Below, in pieces: positions 1-9,140 of a stretch of 64,000 nucleotides of DNA. The stretch is from Ureibacillus acetophenoni (GTDB lineage: Bacteria; Bacillota; Bacilli; Bacillales_A; Planococcaceae), in NCBI RefSeq assembly GCF_900220965.1, contig NZ_OBQC01000008.1, positions 62,001-126,000 on the forward strand, given 5' to 3'. The notes below the pieces were generated by a model, which was not told where the DNA came from, made no database searches, and saw only the letters and a program-made list of their open reading frames with translations. The first letter of the stretch is position 1. Each line of letters opens with the position of its first letter. Made by a program: the position numbers and the translations under genes.

Positions 1-675
1 AGAATGAATTTAGTGCCCCCACTTTTTCTCCCAGCACCAACAGCAATTTTGTCTGACGGATGGGATTTAATGGCAAGCGGGGAATTAATGAATCATATTA
101 CAGCAAGTCTAACTAGAATTGTTGGAGGATATGCAATAGGTGCAACAGTAGGTATTATTATTGGCTTGATTCTTGGGTTTTCGAGATGGGCTGATGCAAT
201 CTTTACACCGGTTGTCTATTCTATTTACCCAATTCCTAAAATTGCACTATTGCCATTGATTATCTTATGGCTTGGAATCGGTGAGATGCCGAAAGTAGCC
301 ATTATTGCACTTGGGGTGTTCTTCCCAGTATTAATTAATACATTCTCAGGCGTAAAAAGTGTTGATCAAACTCTAATTAAAGCAGCTGTAACCTTTGGCT
401 CAAGTCATTTTAATGTCATTCGAAAGGTAATTTTACCTGGAGCCTTACCAACGATCTTTGCTGGGTTAAAATTAGCAGCCGGTACTGCGCTTCTACTATT
501 AGTATCTGCAGAAATGATTGCTGCGCAATATGGAATAGGCGCGATGGTTCTTCACTATGGAAACTTAATGATAACGACGAAATTAATGTTTGGTGTAATG
601 ATCCTTTCGCTATTAGGCTTACTATTTAACCGAGGCCTCCATTGGCTAGAAAATAAATTAATTCCTTGGAAATAA
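1..675 (+). CDS. ABC transporter permease, SsuC/TauC type (5' end outside window)
   Basis: This is an inner-membrane permease of the binding-protein-dependent family that imports sulfonates, nitrate or thiamine precursors. The visible 223 residues are very hydrophobic with about five membrane segments. The EAA-type cytoplasmic loop that docks the ATPase is seen as AAVTFGSS followed by VILPGALPTI. Family members are about 250-270 residues, and the first ATG sits only three bases into the window, so the N-terminus is probably cut by the window edge. The partner ATPase and binding protein should lie upstream. The substrate cannot be told from this subunit. A strong terminator follows directly, so this is the last gene of its operon. 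Confidence 0.85.
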   Translation, partial: RMNLVPPLFLPAPTAILSDGWDLMASGELMNHITASLTRIVGGYAIGATVGIIIGLILGFSRWADAIFTPVVYSIYPIPKIALLPLIILWLGIGEMPKVAIIALGVFFPVLINTFSGVKSVDQTLIKAAVTFGSSHFNVIRKVILPGALPTIFAGLKLAAGTALLLLVSAEMIAAQYGIGAMVLHYGNLMITTKLMFGVMILSLLGLLFNRGLHWLENKLIPWK

Positions 676-680
676 TAATA

Positions 681-719
681 AAGGACAATTTCAATTCTTG
701 TTGAAATTGTCCTTTTTTG
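681..719 (+). terminator. Intrinsic terminator after ABC permease
   Basis: A perfect 14-bp stem (681-694 with 701-714) and six-base loop are followed by a T run. It ends the operon of the permease gene. Confidence 0.9.
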
Positions 720-916
720 TTGTACTAAAAAATAATTGTAGTAACTATTCGGCTTAGTTTAATAGGGAAAGTATTTTCTTATAATGTTTCTTGGGGTCAA
801 ATTTCAAAGGATGGATATACTTCCTTATATAAAAATTTCCATATAAATTTAATTGATATAAGAATAACAATCATGTTAGTCTTTTATTTACTGTGAAAAA
901 ATAAGATTTTTTTCTT

Positions 917-1077
917 CTTATCAAGAGAGATTGAGGGACTGGCCCGATGAAATCTCGGCAGCGGAACTTAGTGATTTAGTTACTGTGCCAAATCCAGCAA
1001 GTAGGACTTGATAGATAAGATGAGTGGTTTATAGATATAATGCCTCTTCTTGTTTTTTCAAGAGGAGGCTTTTTTTT
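917..1077 (+). ncRNA. SAM-I (S-box) riboswitch with terminator
   Basis: The aptamer spans about 917-1019. P1 arms CTTATC (917) and GATAAG (1014) enclose the conserved S-box core AGAGAG, GAGGGACTGGCCC, GATGAAATC and CGGCAGC, with TACTGTGCCAAATCC further on. The expression platform is the terminator at 1042-1077 (GCCTCTTCTT paired with AAGAGGAGGC, then eight T). The family binds S-adenosylmethionine and turns transcription off when SAM is plentiful. It lies 54 bases before the ATG of the NhaC-type transporter gene, which places that gene in the methionine regulon. Confidence 0.93.
1042..1077 (+). terminator. S-box-controlled terminator
   Basis: A 10-bp stem with one G-U pair and a run of eight T form the OFF state of the SAM riboswitch. 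Confidence 0.9.
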
Positions 1078-1130
1078 CGGGGCAAGAGTGGACAAAGATG
1101 TGCTCCATTTTAATTTTCGGAGGTAGAACT

Positions 1131-2426
1131 ATGAAAAAAGGGAATCCATGGGCGTTAATCCCATTTGTTGTTTTTTTGATTTTATTTATTGGTTCAGGGG
1201 TTATTACTGGTGATTTTTATGCCTTTCCTGTCATTGTTGCTATAGCTATTTCAGGAGCTGTAGCATTGGCCATGAATCGAAAAGAACCATTTGCACGAAA
1301 GGTTGATATTTTTTGTCAAGGCGCGGGAAATGTAAATGTCATGCTAATGGTTGTTATTTTTCTCTTGGCTGGCGCATTCTCAGAGGTTGCAAAAGGCATG
1401 GGGGCAGTGGACTCCGCAGTTAACTTTGCTTTATCGGTTGTTCCTCAAAACTTGTTAGTAGTAGGGTTGTTTATCATTGCCTGCTTTATTTCCTTGTCAA
1501 TGGGGACATCGGTGGGAACGATTGTTGCACTAGCGCCGATTGGGGTTGGGATAAGCGAACATACCGACATTACCATGGCTTTAGTAATGGCAGCGATTAT
1601 TGGCGGCTCGATGTTTGGCGATAACTTATCCTTTATTTCAGATACAACAATTACAGCTGTTCGTTCACAAGGTGCAGAAATGAAGGATAAATTTAAGGTG
1701 AATTTTTGGATTGTGTTGCCTGCTGCTATAGTAACGGGCATTATTTTAACGGTGTTCACAATGGGGGCAACGGCACAGTTGGAGCATTCAAGCTATAGTT
1801 TGTTAAAAATTGTTCCCTATGTTTTTGTTATTATTTTTGCGTTAGCTGGAATGAATGTTTTCCTTGTTCTAGCATTAGGGATCGTTCTCTCAGGAGGTGT
1901 TGGCTTAGTGGATGGCAGCTATGAGTTAATGACCCTTTTGCAAAAGATTGGTGAAGGAATGTCAGGTATGTACGAAATGGCCTTTCTTGCAATATTAATA
2001 GCTGGAATGGTGGAAGTTATTAAATTTAACGGCGGAATAGACTTTCTACTTTACCTTGCGACAAGAAGAATTAAATCAAAAAAAGGTGCCGAATTAGGTA
2101 TTGCTGGTCTAGTAGGTCTAACAGATTTATCGACAGCTAATAATACAATTGCTATTTTGATCACTGGCTCACTTGCAAAAAATATTGCTGAACAATATGG
2201 GATTGAACCGCGAAAATCCGCAAGTATATTAGATGTATTCTCTTGTGCAATACAAGGTCTTTTGCCATACGGAGCACAGTTGCTTGCAGCAGCAAGCGTA
2301 GCCGCTATATCTCCAATAAGTATCCTACAATACTCTTTTTATCCAGTGCTTATAGGAATCTGTGGAGTGATCGCTATACTTGTTGGATATCCGACAAAAA
2401 AGAAAACAATAATTTTATCAAAGTGA
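1131..2426 (+). CDS. NhaC-family transporter, probable methionine importer (MetT-like)
   Basis: This is an integral membrane protein of 431 residues with about 11-12 hydrophobic segments and the NhaC-type pattern GGSMFGDNLSFISDTTI near the middle. The family is labelled Na+/H+ antiporter, but S-box-regulated members have been predicted from comparative genomics to carry methionine (MetT). The S-box directly upstream makes methionine uptake the best guess. The start is ATG 1131, preceded by GGAGG at 1119-1123. The frame is open further upstream, but an earlier start would lie inside the riboswitch terminator. Transport direction and substrate are inferred from regulation, not from residues. 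Confidence 0.85.
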   Translation: MKKGNPWALIPFVVFLILFIGSGVITGDFYAFPVIVAIAISGAVALAMNRKEPFARKVDIFCQGAGNVNVMLMVVIFLLAGAFSEVAKGMGAVDSAVNFALSVVPQNLLVVGLFIIACFISLSMGTSVGTIVALAPIGVGISEHTDITMALVMAAIIGGSMFGDNLSFISDTTITAVRSQGAEMKDKFKVNFWIVLPAAIVTGIILTVFTMGATAQLEHSSYSLLKIVPYVFVIIFALAGMNVFLVLALGIVLSGGVGLVDGSYELMTLLQKIGEGMSGMYEMAFLAILIAGMVEVIKFNGGIDFLLYLATRRIKSKKGAELGIAGLVGLTDLSTANNTIAILITGSLAKNIAEQYGIEPRKSASILDVFSCAIQGLLPYGAQLLAAASVAAISPISILQYSFYPVLIGICGVIAILVGYPTKKKTIILSK

Positions 2427-2441
2427 GTAGTGCCTATACTC

Positions 2442-2483
2442 AAAAAAAGAACGGATTACCAATCGTGGAATCCGTTCTTTTTT
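2442..2483 (+). terminator. Intrinsic terminator
   Basis: An A-rich arm ending in AGAACGGATT pairs with AATCCGTTCT and runs into a long T tract. It shares its loop words with the terminator at 16341. Confidence 0.9.
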
Positions 2484-2560
2484 GTTATATAAAGGATTAA
2501 CGATCTTTACGAAGAAATTATATAATGGAGCATTTGTTAAAATTTCCATGGAGGTGGACA

Positions 2561-2896
2561 ATGGCAACGGAAATTATTATAACCGTAGTTATTATGTTAG
2601 TAATTGTATTCGTAATAGATAAGATATACGGAAGAATTAATATAGAAAACTATTCTCCAATTTGGGAGTATTTTTTTAAAGCCTTACTCTATGGTTTTAT
2701 TGCTACTGTTACATTATTCTATGGCAAGGAATCCCTAAGTGATGTGAATACACTAGAATGGGCCATCATTGCAGTTTCGGCAGTAGAAGGAATAGGGAAT
2801 TATATTAATTACGTTAAAGAATCAAAAATGAGAAAAGAAAAAAGAAAGTCGAATAGTAAAATTGAACAAGCAATACATAAGTTACTTGGGAGGTAA
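2561..2896 (+). CDS. Small membrane protein of unknown function
   Basis: It encodes 111 residues that I do not recognise. About three hydrophobic stretches (roughly residues 3-20, 42-57 and 68-85) are followed by a strongly basic tail rich in Lys and Arg, so the C-terminus should be cytoplasmic. The start is ATG 2561, with GAGGTG at 2550-2555; an earlier ATG in the same frame at 2525 lacks a ribosome binding site. The stop codon is four bases before the ATG of the Nif3-type gene, and that gene's GGAGGT overlaps the end of this frame. The two are therefore probably co-transcribed. Confidence 0.6.
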   Translation: MATEIIITVVIMLVIVFVIDKIYGRINIENYSPIWEYFFKALLYGFIATVTLFYGKESLSDVNTLEWAIIAVSAVEGIGNYINYVKESKMRKEKRKSNSKIEQAIHKLLGR

Positions 2897-2900
2897 GTGC

Positions 2901-3658
2901 ATGAAAGTTTCATATATTGTTGAAAGAATAACTGATCTTTTCAATGTAACAAATGAAGAAGTATTTTCTAGTGAATCAGGTATTACATACGATGCAGATA
3001 AAGAAGTGAAAAGGTAGGATACTGTGTCAATTTAACGCTAGATACAGTAGAAGAAGCAAGAATCCATGGAGTGGATATGATGGTGACTCACCATGATGCA
3101 TGGGATGAAATATACGGTTTGAGAGAAGCGTGCATAGAAAAACTAGCAGAGTATGGTATAAGTCACTATTATAATCACTTGCCACTCGATGATTGTAACT
3201 TTGGAACAAATGATAGTTTATTAAAAAAATTGAATTTAGAAATCGTTAAAAGAACCCATGAGTGGGAAGGGTTATATTTTGGTAGAGTAGCAGAATATAA
3301 ACGAGAAATAGAATTTAGTGAGTTCGTAAGAAATATTGAGAATCTACTTGAAGAACCGGTTAAGTCTTGGCAGTTTAATGATAAGAAGCTAAAGCGGGTG
3401 GGCTTAGTCTGTGGAAACGGTGGAACAACGGCTTGCCTTAAGGAAGTAGTTGAAAATGATTGTAATGTGTACATTACAGGTGAATGTAATTTATATACGA
3501 TTCAATATGCGAAGTTTAAAGGAATCAATCTTATCATTGGAAGTCATACTTTCACAGAAGTCTTTGGAATTGAAAGTCTAGCAATGAAATTAAAAGAGAA
3601 AATAGAAGGACTTGAAGTAGTAAAACTGAATGAAGAACATTATGAAGCGAATATATAA
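2901..3658 (+). pseudogene. Nif3-like dinuclear metal-centre protein, frameshifted
   Basis: A Nif3/YbgI-family gene is split over two frames. From ATG 2901 (GGAGGT just before) the first frame gives 38 codons and stops at 3015. Slipping back one base at the AAAA run 3009-3012 continues as EVKKVGYCVN and runs open to 3658, for 252 residues in all, a typical YbgI length. The joined product has metal-ligand signatures where the family has them: THH at residues 63-65 and GSHTFTE near 214-220 (H-x3-E). The frame therefore looks intact except for one missing A. It may be a real mutation, a sequencing error, or less likely a -1 recoding event. Confidence 0.8.
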
Positions 3659-3847
3659 TTAGAAAGAGTGTTTCGCAACCCTTTGAATCTATATACTAAC
3701 CATCTTCATTTTATCAACTAGCATCTTGTATTTACCACTGATGTCTAGTTAAAGGGCGGATTCTCAATAAAGGAGTTCGTTCTTTTTTATTGAATCTTTA
3801 TTAATTAAAGAAAAAGGAGCATATGTGATTTTAGGGGGAGTGATTTC
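3659..3847. other. Intergenic region with degenerate terminator-like word
   Basis: Around 3750-3790 the stretch GGAGTTCGTTCTTTTTT resembles the 3' arm of the terminator family seen at 5357, 8098 and 16341, but its 5' arm is poorly matched. A GGGGGAG ribosome binding site for the amidase lies near the end. Confidence 0.35.
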
Positions 3848-5347
3848 ATGGAGGGGTTTATCTATAAAAAATATGATGGTCTTGGTTTAGCAGAGTTAAT
3901 AAAAAACAAAGAATTGCAGCCAAAGGAAGTTCTCCAAGAAGCAATCAAAACAATCGAACAGCATAATCCATCGTTGAATGCAGTGATTAATAAATTTTAT
4001 GAAAAAGCGGAAAAACAGGTTGAAAAGGTGAATTTGACGGGAACCTTTGCTGGTGTGCCGATGCTCTTAAAGGATATCGCACAAGAAATTGCTGGAGAGA
4101 AAATAACACAAGGGTCAAAGGCGTTTCAAAATTACCGTGCAAAAGCAGATTCTGAATATGTAAAGCTGGTGCGTAAGACTGGAGCAATTTTTGTTGGTCA
4201 AACGAATGTTCCAGAGTTTGCGTTAATGGGGATTACGGAGCCTCACGTTTATGGACCAACCCGCAACCCATGGAATCTAGACCATACTCCAGGAGGATCA
4301 AGCGGAGGCTCTGCCGCAGCGGTTGCCAGTGGCATGGTACCGATTGCTGGTGCGAATGACGGGGGCGGTTCAATTCGGATTCCTGGTGCTTACTGCGGGC
4401 TTTTTGGAATGAAACCTTCTAGAGGTAGAACTCCTGTTGGACCGAATGGGAGGAACTGGCAGGGAGCATCAGTTGATCATATCTTATCGAGATCAGTTCG
4501 CGACAGCGCGGCAATGTTGGATGATATCAGGCTTTTTGAAAAAACTGCAGCTTTCCATGCACCACCGTTTGAAGGTTCATATCTTGAAATGGTGAACGTT
4601 CCGTTAAAAAGAAAGCTTCGGATTGCTTTTTCAGTCCGCTCGCCACTAGGATCAGAGGTACACCAGGAATGCCAGGAGGCAGTGTACAATACAGCAAAGC
4701 TTCTTGAATCAATGGGACACTATGTTGACGAGATTGCTGCACCTGTGGATGGGAGAAAAATTGCCAAGAGCTATTTGACGATGTATTTTGGTGAAGTGGC
4801 AGCAGCGATTACTTCATTAGAGGAGTTACTAGGACGTAAAGCAAGTATGCAAGATGTGGAGCAGACTACTTGGATTTTAGGTTTAGTCGGAAAGGCAACA
4901 TCAGCCGAGGAAGTAGTTCTTAGTATTCGTGAATGGGATCAAGCAGCCTATGCAATGGAAACTTTTCATGAAACTTATGATCTCTATATGACTCCTACTA
5001 CCGCGTTTCTTCCGGCGATAATAGGTGAACTAGAGCCAAAGAAATCAGAGCGGATGGCGATGCAAGTTGCTGGTAAGATGTCACTGGGTGGCCTGTTGAA
5101 AAGAACGGGGATTGTTGAGCAGGTGGCGGAAAACAATTTGAAGAGAACTCCGTTTACCCAACTGGCCAATTTAACTGGTCAGCCCGCAATGACGGTGCCG
5201 TTGCATTTAACCGTAGATGGTTTCCCGGTAGGTGTGCAGTTTATGGCTGCTAGAGGTAGGGAGGATTTGCTTTACTCATTAGCCGGGCAACTCGAACAAA
5301 GTGACCTATGGGTGCCCGTTGAAAAAAATCCGATGTTTATTTTGTAA
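3848..5347 (+). CDS. Amidase signature enzyme, NylA-like
   Basis: This soluble amidase of 499 residues hydrolyses a C-N amide bond by the family's Ser-cisSer-Lys mechanism. The triad is visible as Lys75 (LLKD), cis-Ser151 in GGSSGGS and nucleophile Ser175 in DGGGSIRIP; the 24-residue Ser-Ser spacing is the family norm. Order and length resemble 6-aminohexanoate-cyclic-dimer hydrolase (NylA) and related enzymes, but the natural substrate cannot be told. There is no GatB or GatC neighbour and the gene stands alone, so it is not part of a tRNA amidotransferase. The start is ATG 3848 after GGGGGAG. A terminator follows at 5357. Confidence 0.88.
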   Translation: MEGFIYKKYDGLGLAELIKNKELQPKEVLQEAIKTIEQHNPSLNAVINKFYEKAEKQVEKVNLTGTFAGVPMLLKDIAQEIAGEKITQGSKAFQNYRAKADSEYVKLVRKTGAIFVGQTNVPEFALMGITEPHVYGPTRNPWNLDHTPGGSSGGSAAAVASGMVPIAGANDGGGSIRIPGAYCGLFGMKPSRGRTPVGPNGRNWQGASVDHILSRSVRDSAAMLDDIRLFEKTAAFHAPPFEGSYLEMVNVPLKRKLRIAFSVRSPLGSEVHQECQEAVYNTAKLLESMGHYVDEIAAPVDGRKIAKSYLTMYFGEVAAAITSLEELLGRKASMQDVEQTTWILGLVGKATSAEEVVLSIREWDQAAYAMETFHETYDLYMTPTTAFLPAIIGELEPKKSERMAMQVAGKMSLGGLLKRTGIVEQVAENNLKRTPFTQLANLTGQPAMTVPLHLTVDGFPVGVQFMAARGREDLLYSLAGQLEQSDLWVPVEKNPMFIL

Positions 5348-5356
5348 AGTATAGTG

Positions 5357-5389
5357 GAACGAATTCTTGAAGAGAATTCGTTCTTTTTT
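5357..5389 (+). terminator. Intrinsic terminator
   Basis: An 11-bp stem (GAACGAATTCT paired with AGAATTCGTTC), five-base loop and six T end the amidase transcript. Confidence 0.9.
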
Positions 5390-5497
5390 GTTCCAAACAC
5401 TTGTGTTTGCGGCTCATTTAAACAAATGCCACCGATAAATAATAACCTTCTAGAAGGAAATACTATTCATAATGATCATGAAATGGGGGACAGAATG

Positions 5498-6301
5498 ATG
5501 CCTGAATTACCAGAGATGGAAACATATAAAACAATGCTAGGATCAATGATAGGTGGGCAAACTATTTCAAATATTGAAATTGGTCGTGAAAAGTCTATTA
5601 ATGTACCAGTTACCCAGTTTACTTCGCAAGTTTCAAATCAAACAATAAAAAGGATTACTAGAAGAGCAAAGTATTTAATTTTTCAATTACAGGATGACTC
5701 ATGTTTACTATTACACTTGATGCTTGGTGGATGGATGTTCTTTGGCAAAGAGGAAGATAAACCAGACAGGACGATTCAAGTAAAGCTATCCTTTGGGGAA
5801 CAACATTTATATTTCATTGGACTGCGATTAGGCTACCTACATCTATTATCTCCAGAAGAGGTAAAGGAAGAGTTTGAAAAACTGGGACCAGAAGTGCTTG
5901 ATCCTAATTTTACTTTAAATACCTTTCACGAGCTAATGGAAAATAGAAGAGGGGCAATTAAAACAACACTTATCAATCAAGAAGTGCTCGCGGGAATAGG
6001 AAACGCTTATTCTGATGAGATGCTTTGGCATGCAGAAATTCGTCCAGATAAAAAAATCAATGAATTAGGTGAACAACAACTAACTCGCCTCTATCATTCG
6101 TTGCAATTCATCCTTAAAAAAGGAATCCAAGAGGGCGGTTATATGGACAACCCGCTATATAAGGGTGATGCCAAAACAGGTGGATACCGATTTTATGTTT
6201 ATGACAAAGAAGGAGAAGCATGTTCCCGTTGTAATACTCCAATTATTAAAGAAGAAATCTCATCAAGGAAAACGTTCTTTTGCCCTAATTGTCAAAGTTA
6301 G
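5498..6301 (+). CDS. Fpg/Nei-family DNA glycosylase
   Basis: This is a base-excision repair enzyme of 267 residues that removes damaged bases and cuts the backbone. The start is fixed by the catalytic N-terminus: ATG 5498 gives M-PELPEME, where the Pro after Met is the nucleophile and the following Glu is also catalytic. The frame is open upstream, but any earlier start would bury the Pro. Further marks are RRAKYLIF (the beta-hairpin Lys region), NAYSDEMLW (helix-two-turn-helix) and a C-terminal zinc finger CSRC...CPNC. It may be Fpg or one of the Bacillus Fpg/Nei variants; the exact lesion preference is not readable. Confidence 0.92.
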   Translation: MPELPEMETYKTMLGSMIGGQTISNIEIGREKSINVPVTQFTSQVSNQTIKRITRRAKYLIFQLQDDSCLLLHLMLGGWMFFGKEEDKPDRTIQVKLSFGEQHLYFIGLRLGYLHLLSPEEVKEEFEKLGPEVLDPNFTLNTFHELMENRRGAIKTTLINQEVLAGIGNAYSDEMLWHAEIRPDKKINELGEQQLTRLYHSLQFILKKGIQEGGYMDNPLYKGDAKTGGYRFYVYDKEGEACSRCNTPIIKEEISSRKTFFCPNCQS

Positions 6302-6758
6302 AAGATTAACCCTTAACTTATAAAATTTCGAGTAAAGTCCAAAAGAAATTTCCTTTTGGTCGCGCGGATAACATAGTGTTGAAAGGGGAAAAACATACTA
6401 AATGATGCACCTGTTGTTTGATCCATTTTTTTAAAATCTGATAATAAGTTAATAAATATATCTATAAATACGATAAAGATTTAGTAAATAGTTATCCTAA
6501 TTGGTAAATGACTTTAAAATCATGAACGTTATAATTAAGTTACAGATGGTATAAGGAGCTTAATCATTTTTATTTACGGAGCAATGATTTTCGATTTCTT
6601 ATAGGACTTTAAAGTCTAACCAGTTTTTACACGGTTCACATAGTGAATCAGTTTTTTTTTGACTATTTAATTACGGCTCCATAATTTAGTCCGATTTTTC
6701 GGTGCGAAACAACAGTTAAAAAAATTCTTAAAAAATATATCCTAAAGGGGAATACATC
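6302..6758 (+). promoter_or_regulatory. Long leader region upstream of the triple Rid gene
   Basis: No gene was seen in this 457-base stretch. A promoter-like TATAAT sits near 6527 with a weak -35. Repeated GGAGC words lie around 6555 and 6580, and a complementary GGCTCC near 6672. An intrinsic terminator at 6633-6660 lies about 100 bases before the coding start. The arrangement resembles a transcription attenuator, but no known riboswitch was recognised. Confidence 0.35.
6633..6660 (+). terminator. Intrinsic terminator inside the leader of the triple Rid gene
   Basis: A 7-bp stem (GGTTCAC with GTGAATC, one G-T pair), three-base loop and a run of nine T. There is no complete gene directly upstream, so it may act as an attenuator. 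Confidence 0.6.
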
Positions 6759-8033
6759 ATGAGCGGTTATAACGCAGTATCAGCAAAAAATACAGAAAAT
6801 GCTCCAAACGGTAACGGTCTATATTCACAATCTGTAGCTTTCTCTCATTACAACAATCTTTCAGCCCAATTACCTATCGAACCTGAAACTGGTAAATTGG
6901 TTGCTGGTGGTATAAAAGAACAAGCTGAACAGTGCTTTAAAAATATTAAGGCAATTGTAGACAGCATTGATCATGTTATGAGTGATATTGTTAGAATCAC
7001 GGTATTCGTTAAAGATATTAAAGATGTTGACGCTGTAGACGAAGTATATAAAACATTCTTCCCTACTTATGTTCCTGCACGAACAACAGTTGCAGTTGCA
7101 GCTTTACCAATGGATGCATTAGTTCAAATTGAAGCACTTCTTTCACACGGTGAAGGTACCATTCCAAATGCACCACAAGCAGGCGACCTAATCAAGCTTA
7201 CAAATAACACAACAAATGCACCAACTAGTGTTCTATCTACACAAACTGTAGCTTTCTCTCATTACAATTATCTTTCAGCTCAATTGCCTATCGATCCAAA
7301 AACAGGCAGATTAGTAGTTGGCGGTGTAAAAGAGCAAGCTGCACAGAGCTTAAAAAATATTAAGGCAATTTTAGAAAGTATCGACGTTCCTTTTGATGAT
7401 ATTGTAAAAACTACTGTTTTCCTTAAAAATCTTTCAGATGCTGAAGCGGTAAACGAAGTTTATTCTACGTTTTTCCCTGACTCAGCAATCGCTAGAGCTG
7501 TAGCATATGTTCCTGCAATGACTACAGTTGAAGCTTCTGCTCTACCTATGGATGCTTTAGTACAAATTGAAGCAGTGGTGTCACACGGAGACGGTACACC
7601 TCCACAAGAGATTGAAGATAGACATGGAATCGTTATTTGGGCAAACAACACTGAAAACGCACCATTAAACTCTCTATCTACACAAACAGTAGCGTTTTCT
7701 CATTACAATCACCTTTCAGCACAATTACCACTAGATCCAAAAACTGGGGAAATAGTAGCTGGTGGTATAAAAGAGCAAGCTGCACAGAGCTTACAAAATA
7801 TTAAAGCGATTGTAGAAAGTATCAACCACGTTATGGACGATGTAGTTAAAGTTAATATTTTCCTTAAAAATATCGAGGATATTGATGCTGTAAATGAAGT
7901 ATATACAACATTCTTCCCAGGTGGAATCCCTGCACGTAGAATAGTTGGTGTATCTGCATTACCTAAAGATGCATTAATCCAAATCGATGTAGTTGTATCA
8001 AACGCTGAAGGAACTCCTCCAAAAGCGAAATAA
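6759..8033 (+). CDS. Three tandem Rid/YjgF domains in one chain
   Basis: This cytoplasmic protein of 424 residues contains three Rid/YER057c/UK114 domains, about residues 1-135, 143-285 and 290-424. Family members are usually single ~130-residue domains that form trimers with active sites between subunits and hydrolyse reactive enamines/imines such as 2-aminoacrylate. The canonical Arg is present in domains 1 (R108, VPARTTV) and 3 (R393). In domain 2 it is Met254, and about eight extra residues containing Arg246 precede it. The position of RidA Glu120 is Gln in all three domains (Q123, Q269, Q408). The domains are very alike in DNA, which suggests recent duplication. Start ATG 6759 follows AAAGGGG. 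It may be a fused pseudo-trimer with altered chemistry. Confidence 0.88.
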   Translation: MSGYNAVSAKNTENAPNGNGLYSQSVAFSHYNNLSAQLPIEPETGKLVAGGIKEQAEQCFKNIKAIVDSIDHVMSDIVRITVFVKDIKDVDAVDEVYKTFFPTYVPARTTVAVAALPMDALVQIEALLSHGEGTIPNAPQAGDLIKLTNNTTNAPTSVLSTQTVAFSHYNYLSAQLPIDPKTGRLVVGGVKEQAAQSLKNIKAILESIDVPFDDIVKTTVFLKNLSDAEAVNEVYSTFFPDSAIARAVAYVPAMTTVEASALPMDALVQIEAVVSHGDGTPPQEIEDRHGIVIWANNTENAPLNSLSTQTVAFSHYNHLSAQLPLDPKTGEIVAGGIKEQAAQSLQNIKAIVESINHVMDDVVKVNIFLKNIEDIDAVNEVYTTFFPGGIPARRIVGVSALPKDALIQIDVVVSNAEGTPPKAK

Positions 8034-8051
8034 GGTATATGTCTTTATAAT

Positions 8052-8087
8052 AAGGAGCTGTCTCGTCTTTGAGATAGCTCCTTTCTT
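8052..8087 (+). terminator. Intrinsic terminator
   Basis: A 13-bp stem (AAGGAGCTGTCTC with GAGATAGCTCCTT, one G-T pair) has a short T-rich tail and ends the triple Rid gene. Confidence 0.75.
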
Positions 8088-8097
8088 ACAATGAAAG

Positions 8098-8136
8098 AAG
8101 AACGAATTTCCGATGGTAGGAATTCGTTCTTTTTTC
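8098..8136 (+). terminator. Second intrinsic terminator
   Basis: GAACGAATT pairs with AATTCGTTC, followed by a T run. It belongs to the dispersed AATTCGTTCTTTTTT terminator family. Confidence 0.85.
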
Positions 8137-8300
8137 TATGGTATTTATAGAATTATGACAAATTATCATATCAACAATAAATATCATTAATAAGGTCGAA
8201 TTCCTTTTTCATAATTAGTATTCAGTAGGAAATACTGTGTTAGCATACTGTAAAATAGACAACAGAGTAACGGAGTTGTTAACTGACTAGGAGGATTAAA

Positions 8301-9062
8301 GTGGATAAAAAATGGTTTTATAAAGTATTTTTTATAATGCTAGTTTTAATGCTAACAGCGTGTAGTGGTGAGAAAAGTACATCGACGATAGAAACAAATG
8401 TAGAAGAGGAAGAATATGAAGCCGTATCTAAACTGACAGAAGAGCAGGAGTATGAGATCATTTCGGAAAGTTTTTCTGAAGAGAATGTCATAGTCGAATA
8501 TCCTCAAATTGTGAATTTCAAAGATGAAGAAAAGCAACGAGAAATAAATGAATTAATTAAAAAAGAAGCACTGAAACCATTTTTAGAAACACTTAAAATT
8601 CTAAATCCAGACCAAAAATATGAAGCTGAAGGGAAATTTGATATTAAATTCAAAAATAATCAAATTTTAAGTATTGCTTATAGTAGTTATAACAATATTA
8701 GCCCATCTGCTCATCCATATAATTTGTTTTTCACAACAAATATAGACCTAACGACTGGAAATGAATTATTTCTACCTGATTTTGTGAGTAACATTGATAA
8801 GAATTTTATAATTAAATTAAAAAATGCTAAGTATGTTGGGGATTTAGGGGAAGATAATGAGCAACAAATTAAAGAAATGGTATTTGGTCAATATAGTAGC
8901 TTTGAAGAATTAATTACGGAACTGAATAGTAGTAAAGACAAGAATAATGGTATTTTTGTCTATGTAACTGAAAATGCACTTGGTATTAGTATGCCTGTTG
9001 CCCATGTAGCAGGGGATCATGCTGAATTCGAAATTGATTTCGATGTTTTAAAAGAAGAATAG
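8301..9062 (+). CDS. Lipoprotein with DUF4163/DUF3298-like domains
   Basis: This predicted membrane-anchored lipoprotein has 253 residues. A hydrophobic signal peptide ends in the lipobox LTAC (Cys21), followed by an acidic linker. The mature part resembles the DUF4163 plus DUF3298 (RsiV/PdaC-type) extracytoplasmic module: a strand pattern around VEYPQIVNF, then AHPYNLFFTTNIDLTTG and a C-terminal AGDHAEFEIDF. Such modules occur in anti-sigma factors and peptidoglycan deacetylases, but no enzyme domain is attached here, so the role is open. The start is GTG 8301, with AGGAGG at 8289-8294. A secreted paralogue lies at 61655. Confidence 0.75.
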   Translation: MDKKWFYKVFFIMLVLMLTACSGEKSTSTIETNVEEEEYEAVSKLTEEQEYEIISESFSEENVIVEYPQIVNFKDEEKQREINELIKKEALKPFLETLKILNPDQKYEAEGKFDIKFKNNQILSIAYSSYNNISPSAHPYNLFFTTNIDLTTGNELFLPDFVSNIDKNFIIKLKNAKYVGDLGEDNEQQIKEMVFGQYSSFEELITELNSSKDKNNGIFVYVTENALGISMPVAHVAGDHAEFEIDFDVLKEE

Positions 9063-9140
9063 GAATTCATGTGGATAAGTAGTGCTATTCTTATTTTTGA
9101 AACTGGGAGGGTACCGAATTTGAGAAATATGTAGTAGTAA

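Noticed and set aside
2243-2500. 85-codon frame at the end of the transporter gene
   Set aside because: It overlaps the real gene and the terminator in another frame.
6339-6359. Terminator CCAAAAG/CTTTTGG after the glycosylase gene
   Set aside because: The stem is short and no T run follows.
6400-6435. Leader peptide ATGATGCACCTG...TAA before the triple Rid gene
   Set aside because: The purine-rich stretch before it is too far from the ATG to act as a ribosome binding site.
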